Shown here in pieces: positions 33,401 to 40,296 of a DNA stretch of 40,296 bases (position 1 is the stretch's first letter; each line of letters opens with the position of its first letter). The translations under genes were made by a program, and so were the position numbers. The stretch is from Anaeromyces robustus. Taxonomy: Eukaryota; Neocallimastigomycota; Neocallimastigomycetes; Neocallimastigales; Neocallimastigaceae. The notes under the pieces are model-generated. The model was not told the DNA's origin. It saw only the letters and a program-made list of their open reading frames with translations, and did no database searches. The stretch lies in assembly GCA_002104895.1 (NCBI GenBank), contig MCFG01000296.1, positions 47,501-87,796 on the forward strand, given 5' to 3'.

Positions 33401-34643
33401 TTCCCTTGTTCTTAATATTTGCCACGATTCTCCCTCTGCTGGACACTTTGGCATCAAGAAAACTCTCTCTTTAACCAATCGTGATTTCTGGTGGCCTTCC
33501 ATGAACACTGATATAAAAGAATACGTACGCTCCTGCGAAGTTTGTTGCCGAGCTAAAGATCTTAGACATAAACCTTACGGATTTTTAAACCCTCTCGAAA
33601 TTCCTGATCGCCCTTGGACTTCCCTCTCAATGGACTTCATTACTGACCTTCCTTCTTCAAACAACTTCACTTGCATTTTTGTTATTTTGGATAGATTTTC
33701 AAAAATGGGTCACTTTATTCCCTTTCCCAATGTTCCCTCCGCTGAAGACACTGCAAATGCTTTTATGAACACTGTTTTTCGACTTCATGGTCTTCCAATT
33801 GATATCCTTTCTGACAGAGGTGCCCAGTTTACTTCAAAATTTTGGACTTCAGTTTGCAACTCCCTTAACATTTCGATGAAACTCTCTTCACCATTTCACC
33901 ACCAGACTAATGGCCTAACGGAGAGGGTGAACTCCGTTATCGAACAGTACCTTAGATGCTATTCAAATTTCAAAGGAACCGATTGGAGCAACTATTTATA
34001 TCTCGCAGAATTTTGTTATAACAACACAATACAAGAATCCTTAAAAGAATCCCCATTCTATGCCAATTATGGATATAACCCAAGATTTTCTCCAGCAATC
34101 CCCAGTACTTCAGATGTTCCGCGTGCAGACCAATTTACAAAAGATTTGTCTGAATTATTCAAGAAATTAAAAGAAAATCTAAAACAAGCAGTTAAAAAAC
34201 AAGAAATTTTTGCGAATAAACATCGTATAAAGGCTCCAGAATATAAAATTAATGACAAAGTTTGGATTAATAGTTCATTAATAATTCGAAACAAAAATAA
34301 AAAGCTTAAACCAAGAAAATTGGGACCGTTTAGGATTATTGAAAAAGTATCCCCAGTTTCTAATAAAATTGAACTACCAAAAACCCTTAGAATTCATCCA
34401 ATTATTCATGTATCTGAACTTGAACCTTACTTCGAAGACAAATTCAAAAGGAAGCAAGCACCCCCACCACCAATAATTGTGAATGAAGAAGAGGAATATG
34501 AAGTCGAAGAAATTCTGGATAAAAGAAAGCATTACGGAAAAATACAATACTTAATAAAATGGAAAGGTTATCCTTTATCAGAAGCTTCTTGGGAGCCAGA
34601 AACAAATTTGAATTGTCCAGAATTACTTAAAAAATTTCAATAA
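30489..34643 (+). CDS. Ty3-A gag-pol polyprotein (1384 aa)
   Basis: One uninterrupted frame encodes all parts. Gag covers about residues 1-185, followed by an Asn/Lys-rich linker. A CCHC zinc knuckle is at C231, C234, H239 and C244. Aspartic protease has D300 in LLDSGSQ. Reverse transcriptase has YIDD at 617-620. RNase H has D766 in VETDSSN. The integrase has an HHCC zinc domain near 970-1020, catalytic D1049, D1109 and E1145 (DD35E) and a GPF-type module near 1275-1285. A C-terminal chromodomain covers 1337-1384 (YEVEEILDKR, LIKWKGYPLSEASWEPE). Length and single frame match the Tf1/sushi group. The start was chosen as the first ATG after the leader. G+C is higher than in the spacer. Confidence 0.96.
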   Translation: MEEDSFFNASVNNKDGFAGDRRYFKGFLAKMNLIFMLQPERFAEDPIKVAYIISRLYGSAMNWAATLIENVDPCLNDYEAFISRFKATFGDYDSTFIANQKLRTIRQKRLGDVRNYIIEFNKYSDESSWNEEAKMDAFLAGLNDQIATRILEMFPGPRTLLSMQTIASRIDSRISTQRQFFTSQNKSNNNNNHNKNNNNRKSSFSKKTQNQKPRGPLSNEEKERRRRENLCAYCASSEHSWEKCPLRKKNKASTTSHITNPEANFSSRPRISDQPDLKLPIFEFILKVSNTSINTKILLDSGSQLSLMDVYYAKQHNIPFSTKTDLPKISGIGGNQTILGETFPISMTYKNHNCKVKFYVLDLPSYCAILGTDWLSIHNPTINFGTKELSFKSNHCVSNCLMLPSSFAAFIPPKETKKENESKIQTLLPAKLRPFKDVFSEIYANELPPHRPYDCEINLLPGTQLYYGPIYPLTEKESATLKEYIEENLAKGFIRKSKSPAGAPVFFVLKKNGELRMVVDYRHLNDITIRDSYPLPLINDMLEHLSKGRVFSKLDLRSAYNLVRIKERDEFKTAFTCKYGHFEYLVMPFGLKNAPAVFQHFINDILEDVLGKFAFCYIDDIIIFSPDLDTHFVHLSEVLNRLRKAHLFAKLEKCEFCVPFLDFLGHRISSDGILMDPKKVSSILEWPIPANVKQLQSFLGLANYYRRFIPGFAAITHPLNSLLKKHIKFSWTSKTQDAFEEIKYKFSSAPVLAYPNRDLPFLVETDSSNFAIGAILSQNSLKDNKIHPVAFFSRSLTSAEKNYPIYDKELLAIVESLEHWRHLLKGTSIPFTIFSDHRNLLYQKKPEKMSQRLVRWALFLSEFNFKIVYRAGSANGKADALSRRPDYATNDEELSSIDTPFSVLRPENFCAVASIVSSLNEKIIKEYSKDKFYQETYNKLISNNSSGQNDFSLINNFLLFKGKIYVPTSCRSLVLNICHDSPSAGHFGIKKTLSLTNRDFWWPSMNTDIKEYVRSCEVCCRAKDLRHKPYGFLNPLEIPDRPWTSLSMDFITDLPSSNNFTCIFVILDRFSKMGHFIPFPNVPSAEDTANAFMNTVFRLHGLPIDILSDRGAQFTSKFWTSVCNSLNISMKLSSPFHHQTNGLTERVNSVIEQYLRCYSNFKGTDWSNYLYLAEFCYNNTIQESLKESPFYANYGYNPRFSPAIPSTSDVPRADQFTKDLSELFKKLKENLKQAVKKQEIFANKHRIKAPEYKINDKVWINSSLIIRNKNKKLKPRKLGPFRIIEKVSPVSNKIELPKTLRIHPIIHVSELEPYFEDKFKRKQAPPPPIIVNEEEEYEVEEILDKRKHYGKIQYLIKWKGYPLSEASWEPETNLNCPELLKKFQ

Positions 34644-35036
34644 AACAAATTAAAGAACTTAGATTCTGAACGAATTTATCTAATACTTTATTAATATCAA
34701 ACTAAATTTATTACTTAGTTAAAAAACTAAAATTTATCAATACTTATTAATATCAAACCTATATTAGTTATAAAATTAAAATTTATTAATATTACTTAGT
34801 CAAATAATTACTTTATTAATATCAAACTTATAAAATTAAAACTTATTAATATTCTTATGAAATAAAAAATTTTTATTAATATCATGTAAACCTTATTAAT
34901 ATTCATGTATCTTTATTAATATCAAATTATCTTATTTTTACACCTATATAGTATAGTTTAAAATTTAAAAATTTTCTTAGTATAGTTTAGCCTAGCTTTA
35001 AGATTCGTCTGGTATCCGAATCCTGAAGGAGGACCA
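34644..35036 (+). other. Ty3-A 3' UTR with TTATTAATATC repeats and purine tract
   Basis: About eight copies of TTATTAATATC-type words occur in 300 bp. The last 40 bp, containing TCGTCTGGTATCCGAATC and GAAGGAGGACCA, resemble the end of the TRIM internal region (25785-25822). The purine tract abuts the 3' LTR, as expected for plus-strand priming. Confidence 0.7.
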
Positions 35037-35600
35037 TGTAACGAATCTCACAATTAATAAAATAGTAACCATGGTCTAGTGGTTAGTCACTATGACCATC
35101 TGGGCGAACACTCTGGGTTCGACTCACACTTGTTACAAACTTTATAAAAATTTTATTTTTTAAATTTTTATTATGAATTTCTGTATTTTATTTCTGTATT
35201 TTTATTTCTGTATTTTACGTAGAAATTAATAGAATACAATCAAAAATTTTAAGACAACTTTTATATTAAATTTTTCTAAATTTTTCCATAAGATTTTAAT
35301 CAAAAGTTTCTAGAAATTTTAAACAACTTTTTACGAAGAAAACTATTTTTCCGTAAAAAGTATAAATAGGTGTAAAATTTTTAAATGATTAATTCTTCGC
35401 GATTTTATTAATTAATTATAAGTAATTCAGAATATTACAAAATTAATTAATAAATAAATAAATTTTTACTTTTAATAAATCTAATAAAACAAGTTCTTAT
35501 AAAACCAATTTTCTTTTCTGATTTACTTTTTGTGTAGACCTGTTGGGTCAATCAAAATAATTGTGTAAAATAATTTACTTATTTTTTACAATTTATTACA

Positions 35601-36279
35601 TTAAGAAAGAATTTTCGACGTAAGGCTCGAGGTATGACACATGGAAGATTGGATGCCTTCGATCTTTCTTAGGAAGCTTTAATTTGTAATTCTGGTTTTC
35701 TAATACTTCGATAACTTCGAATGGTCCTGACTTTCTAGGGTCGAGTTTCTTTAAGCTTACATTTCCTTTGGGATATACTAACCATACTTTATCACCAATG
35801 TTGAACTTCGGAGGTTCTTGTCTTTTATTGTCTGCATATCTCTTGAATCTTGCTTGGGCTTCCTTCATATTTTCTTGAAGATTATCTAACGTGACTTTAA
35901 TATTGGAAACTGTTTTTTCTGCTTCAGGTACAAGTGATGTGACCGGGTTGTCGATAAGGAATTCGGGCTCATATTTTAGATTAGCTTGGAAAGGTGACAT
36001 TTTAATTGATTCTTGAACAGCATTATTATAAGCGAATTCTGCTAAAGCTATATAAGAACTCCAATCTGAATGATTACTGTTCGTGAAACATCGAAGGTAT
36101 TGTTCAATAATACTATTAAGTCTTTCCGTTTGTCCATCGGTTTGTTGATGGTGTGCAGTGGATAATTTTGATTCACAATGTAGAAGTTTGCAAAACTGTT
36201 GGAAGAATTTTGAATTGAACTGTTTACCGCGATCTGAAATAATCTCTTTGGGGATACCATGTAACTTAAAGACATTATC
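35601..36279 (-). pseudogene. Old Ty3 fossil: integrase C-terminal half
   Basis: The minus strand encodes recognisable Ty3 integrase sequence: an ISDRGKQFNSKFF motif, HHQQTDGQTERLNS and a GPFEVIEV-type module. It is a third Ty3 lineage, clearly different from Ty3-A. It is broken by Ty3-A on the left (TTAAG) and by Ty3-B on the right (left target TTATC at 36275-36279). Only this part lies in the window, so age cannot be measured by LTRs, but it predates both insertions. Confidence 0.9.
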
Positions 36280-36633
36280 TGTAACGAATCTCTCAATTAG
36301 TAAAATAGTAACCATGGTCTAGTGGTTAGTAACTATGACCATCTGGGCGAACACTCTGGGTTCGACTCACACCTTGTTCCAAATTTTATAAAAATTTTAT
36401 TTTAAATTTATTTATTATAAATTTCTGTATTTTATTCTGTATTTGTTTCTGTATTTTATTTCTGTATTTCTTTATAGAATTACATGGAATAAAATTAGAA
36501 ACTTTAAGAAAAAATTATATAATATTTCTTTATTTTTCTATGAGATTCATTTTATAACAAAATATCTTAGTTTCTAGCAATTTTTATTATTTTTTATGAA
36601 CTTTTATTTTTAAAACTATTTTTCCGCAAAAAG

Positions 36634-36684
36634 TATAAATAGGTGTAAAACTTTTAGTTAAAATATTTTTCTTTGTGCTTTTAT
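36634..36684 (+). promoter_or_regulatory. TATA box and self-priming start in LTR-B
   Basis: TATAAATAGG begins at 36634. GTGCTTTTAT at 36675-36684 is the perfect reverse complement of the primer-binding site ATAAAAGCAC directly after the LTR. Confidence 0.75.
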
Positions 36685-37933
36685 TCTTTTATAACTTTAT
36701 ATATATTAGTAATAATTAATTCATAAGTAGTTTGAAATACTACAAAGATTAGTTATTATTAATTTTTAATAATTAATAAAACTAAATTCTAATAAAACAT
36801 ATTTTAAATAAAAATAAAATAAAACTTAAAACTAAATTTTACTAATATATATATCTCGACACCGACCTTTCAGGTTAACAAAGGAAAGGTGTTCTGATAT
36901 TGCAATAAGTATCTTTTATTTTAAATTTTATTTTGTTTGTGTTTACTTCAGATTTTGGTGTCAATTGTAATATTGGAACTACCGTTCCGTTACAATAAAA
37001 GCACCCAACAAAAGAAACACCGCCTGGAACCTTAGTGTCGAAAATTTTGGAATCTGCTACCAATTTTTAGTTTCTACCTTTTATTGGATTCTACCGCCTT
37101 TTAGAACTACCTTTTGGATACTACTTCTTTAGTTTTGATCGTAGAATACTACTTTTCCTAGTTTCTGGATACTACCTTTTCTAGCAATAATCTTTTAGCC
37201 TTAGTTTTTGGATACTTCTACCTTAGTCTTTGATTCCTAGTTATCTACCTTGTATAATTCTTAGTTTTAGTCTTGTCTTAGTCTTGTCTACTTCTTGTTT
37301 ACCCTTTGTCTACTTTTCTTGAATAATTCTAGTATCCATCCTATCAAGTATCTTTCTCGAATAAAAATTTTTCTTGATAAAGTAAAAAAATAAAGCACCC
37401 AGATTCCGCCCGTCCTTAGTTTAACCAAGTTCTTAGAACTACCGCCTAGTTTCTCTCCTTAGTCTTAGCTACTTTACTTTGAATTGCCTTTGAACTACTT
37501 AGAAACCTTAGTTATTGGAAATTTTGTACCACCCTAGAATAGTTAAAAAATTTTCCTTGTGTAACATTTTGAAAAATTTTCCTTGTACTACCCAAAGATA
37601 AAAATAGTGTACCCCATAGCATTTGGAAAAGATTTTGTACTACCTTGCCAGTGATATTTTCGGAAAATTAATAAAATTAAATTAAAAAATTAAATAAATT
37701 AAATTAAGTGAATGAATATTAATAAATTAAATAAATTAATATAAAAAAATAAGTGAATGAATAAATTATAGATTAGATAAATTAAATTATTTTTCAAAAA
37801 AATTTTTTCTAGTCAAAAAAAAAAAAAAAAAAAAAAAAAATATATATTTATAAACTTAATAAAATTTTTAATAAGGAGAATCATTCTGAGGATCCTTATT
37901 TTTATACTGTCCTTCTTTTCTTTTATAATTAAA

Positions 37934-38476
37934 ATTTCGAGTTTCACATTGGCCCTCGCTGGTAGGCTCAGACGTAAGTCCTACATTTAGCTCGAGTAAG
38001 TTGATAAACTGAAAGAACAGCAGTGTGAAATAGAAAAAATTATTAAAAGAAAAAAACATCTTTGTAAACTTCTGTGTAATCAAATATTTATTTAATTTTT
38101 AAGGTAAATTATTTGTAAAATATACTAGGAGCGTTTAGAGCTCATATACAGAGTGTTTGGCGTAAGTAACTAGTTTCTAGTAGGTTAAGAAACTATAGTC
38201 AATTAGTTACTTAGGTATTGATAAAAGTGGGTAGTGTGAAAAGCACGCTTTCTTGGGGGAAGGAATTGTTGTGTGATAAAAAGCACTGCAATATCGGACG
38301 TTCAAGTTCAATACCTTCGTAAGCTCTGGCAAATAAGGAACTTCAGTCACCGAAGGCTGGAGGTTGGTCGTGAAGGTGAAGCGACTTTAATTATATAGTT
38401 TTAATATTTATTTCGAGGTCTAGTATATACCTCTAGTTAGTAGCTTTTGCCGGTTTATTTTTGAGTTGTAAGGCAT
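37934..38476 (+). ncRNA. Conserved structured leader RNA of Ty3-B
   Basis: Blocks 37934-38033 and 38121-38476 match the Ty3-A leader with only a handful of changes. The stem TAAGTAACTA/TAGTTACTTA is at 38163-38172 and 38204-38213, and TTTCACA/TGTGAAA at 37942-37948 and 38024-38030. At the CCTTCG/CGAAGG stem (38324-38329 and 38351-38356) one C-G pair here is a T-G pair in Ty3-A, so pairing is kept. The 71-residue minus-strand frame across 37868-38083 is probably chance. Confidence 0.6.
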
Positions 38477-38560
38477 AAAAAGCGAAATTAAAATTTAAAT
38501 TTACCTTAATAAACAATTTGAATCCCTAGTCGAGACCAATAATAAATTAATCAAATAAAA

Positions 38561-40296
38561 ATGAACGAAGATAACTTTCTCAATCTAAACGTTATGTACA
38601 AAGATGGATTCGCTGGAGACCGTCGTTTCTTTAAAGGCTTCCTTGCAAAAATGAACCTTGTCTTCATGTTGCAACCAGAGAAATTTTCTGAAGATCCAGT
38701 TAAGGTTGCATACATCATTTCCAGACTTTACGGTTCTGCAATGAATTGGGCCGCAACTTTAATTGAAAATGTGGACCCATGTTTAGATGACTATGAAGCG
38801 TTTATATCCAAGTTTAAAGCTACCTTTGGAAATTATGATTCAACCTTCATAGCAAACCAAAAGCTCAGAACCATTAAACAGAGACGTCTTGGAGATGTAA
38901 GAAGCTACATCCTGGAGTTCAATAAATACGCAGATGACTCTTCTTGGAATGAAGCTGCTAAAATGGATGCTTTTCTCGCAGGATTAAACGACAATATTGC
39001 AACCAGAATCTTAGAAATGTTTCCTGGACCACAATCCTTATTCTCTCTTCAAACCATAGCTTCTCGTATAGATTTAAGACTTTCTACGCATAATCAATAT
39101 TTTAAATCAAATAATTCAAGTAATCATTCTTTTGGTCGTCATGCTAACTCTTTTCAATTTGCTTCAATAAATCTAATGAAACAATAACTCGTGAAGAAAA
39201 AGAAAGAAGAAGAAAAGAACATCTTTGTTTCTACTGTGGATCAAAAAATCATCAAGTTAATAATTGCCCTTTAAAGAATAAAGTGAATGAAGATGACAAT
39301 AAACCCTCTTCCAGCAATGCTTTTATTTCCAATCCAGAATCCAAACCAAAATCAAGACCTAGACTTTCTGATGATCCATCTTTGAATGCTCCAGTTGCCG
39401 AATTCAATCTACAAACTTTAAACTCTTCTTGCAATGCTAAACTACTCATCGATTCAGGTTCTCAATTAAATCTTATGGATATACACTTTGCTAAAGAAAA
39501 CAATATTCCTTTTGATTCTGATTCTACTTTTCCTGCCGTTTCTGGAGTAGCCGGAAATCAAACAATTTTTGGTAAAACTTTCCCATCTCGTTGAAATATA
39601 AAAATCACCTTTGTAAAACAGAATTCTATATTGTGGATCTACCTTCGTATTGTGGTATTCTTGGAATAGATTGGCTCGTAACTCACAATCCCTCTATCAA
39701 TTTTACAACTAAAGAAATAACTTTCAATTCAAATTACTGTCTTTCAAATTGTTTAATACTCCCAAATTCATTCGTGACGAATTCTCAAAATACAAAATCT
39801 GATAAATCTTGTAAACCTCATTCTAAAAATAATAATAATCTTGATAATCACTCTGGCAATAAATCTTTCTGTAATACTTCTTGTTTCCACTCAGAACGTA
39901 CAAAATCAATTAATTCACAACCTTTGAAAAATAATAATAAACCAACTTATGTTTCTAACTCTTGTGTACTTCCTAAAAAAATTCTTGTAATAATCCTGTT
40001 AATCTTAGTACAAATTCTTGTAATCCAGTTAACTCTAGTAATTCTCCTTGTAACTCTGTTAATCTTAGTAACGATTCTTTTAATAATAATTCTTGTAATA
40101 ATCTGAAATCTGGTATCAATCTGTTTCCTTGGCAATCCTTATTCTTGCTCAAAATCAAATTCTTCAAATCAACCTATTCAAAATAATAATTTTTCAAACC
40201 TAATAATCCAATCTTTTCGAGGAGAGTGTGAATGATAAAAATAAATCAAATTCAAATTTTTATTCAAAATCAAATAAATATTCTACATGTCAAAAT
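38561..40296 (+). pseudogene. Ty3-B gag/protease region, broken
   Basis: It starts with a Gag like that of Ty3-A (KDGFAGDRRFFKGFLAKMN and GSAMNWAATLIENVDPC motifs), followed by zinc-knuckle and aspartic-protease (LLIDSGSQLN) sequence and an Asn/Ser-rich low-complexity part near 39800-40110. Nucleotide identity to Ty3-A gag is roughly 78% over the aligned start. The region has a few breaks and runs off the window. Confidence 0.88.

Larger units (their letters stand above)
28305..35600 (+). mobile_element. Ty3-A: whole-looking Ty3/chromovirus (Tf1/sushi-like) element
   Basis: The 7296-bp element has 564-bp LTRs (28305-28868 and 35037-35600) that are almost identical. The 5-bp target duplication TTAAG lies at 28300-28304 and 35601-35605. 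Parts in order are 5' LTR, primer-binding site 28869-28878, leader of about 1.6 kb with a CTACC-rich array and structured blocks, one gag-pol frame 30489-34643, 3' UTR rich in TTATTAATATC, purine tract GAAGGAGGACCA and 3' LTR. A single gag-pol frame, a self-priming site and a chromodomain match the Tf1/sushi branch. It looks whole and very young. It is inserted in an older Ty3 integrase region. Confidence 0.96.
36280..40296 (+). mobile_element. Ty3-B: 5' part of a second Ty3/chromovirus element, broken
   Basis: The 5' LTR at 36280-36994 (715 bp) matches the solo LTR at 8335-9049. The primer-binding site ATAAAAGCAC follows at 36995-37004. The leader (37005-38560) has a CTACC-rich part and the structured blocks. 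A gag/protease region starts at 38561 and is related to Ty3-A gag. The element continues past the window edge. It is a fossil with a few breaks in the part seen. Confidence 0.93.

Overview
This is about 40 kb of extremely A+T-rich eukaryotic nuclear DNA. It is a patchwork of tRNA genes, LTR-retroelement insertions and low-complexity spacer, with one small host protein gene. The spacer, long microsatellites, Asn-rich Gag linker, tRNA genes with upstream T/A-rich promoters and chromodomain-bearing Tf1/sushi-type Ty3 elements fit an early-diverging fungus with a very A+T-rich genome. Neocallimastigomycota is my first guess. Preferred insertion of retroelements just upstream of tRNA genes is also typical of dictyostelids, so the lineage is an inference.

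Layout. From 1 to 19.5 kb there are 10 tRNA genes: Cys x3, Trp x5, one initiator Met and one Ser. They sit in duplicated and inverted spacer blocks. Six LTR families are named here by role. LTR-L is 1336 bp, LTR-S is 593 bp, LTR-T is 522 bp and LTR-D is 601 bp. LTR-B is 715 bp and belongs to element Ty3-B; LTR-A is 564 bp and belongs to element Ty3-A. Most solo LTRs in this part have perfect target-site duplications. From 19.5 to 24.5 kb there is a secreted cysteine-rich protein gene (19975-20247, minus), microsatellites, and a fourth, decaying tRNA-Cys. From 24.5 to 28.3 kb there are two tandem copies of a non-autonomous LTR element (TRIM-like, LTR-S family). From 28.3 to 35.6 kb there is a whole-looking Ty3/chromovirus element (Ty3-A) with 564-bp LTRs and a 5-bp target duplication. 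It is inserted in an older minus-strand Ty3 fossil. From 36.28 kb to the window edge lies the 5' part of a second, broken Ty3 element (Ty3-B), inserted in the same fossil.

Main signals. (1) In all three families with a visible internal region, the 10 bases directly after the 5' LTR are the perfect reverse complement of a 10-mer in the LTR 35-41 nt past a TATA box. The sequence differs in each family, which is the signature of Tf1-type self-primed reverse transcription. (2) Four LTR families carry a tRNA-like A box and B box at nearly the same offset (B-box core at about +78 to +81). (3) LTR-L and LTR-S insertions lie 63-66 nt upstream of tRNA genes with the LTR 5' end facing the gene. LTR-T insertions lie 13-14 nt upstream. 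(4) The Ty3-A and Ty3-B leaders share long blocks at about 98-99% identity with clear hairpins, although their LTRs and gag regions have diverged much further. These combined features are the best candidate for an undescribed system: Pol III-linked, tRNA-gene-targeting, self-priming LTR elements with a conserved structured leader RNA.
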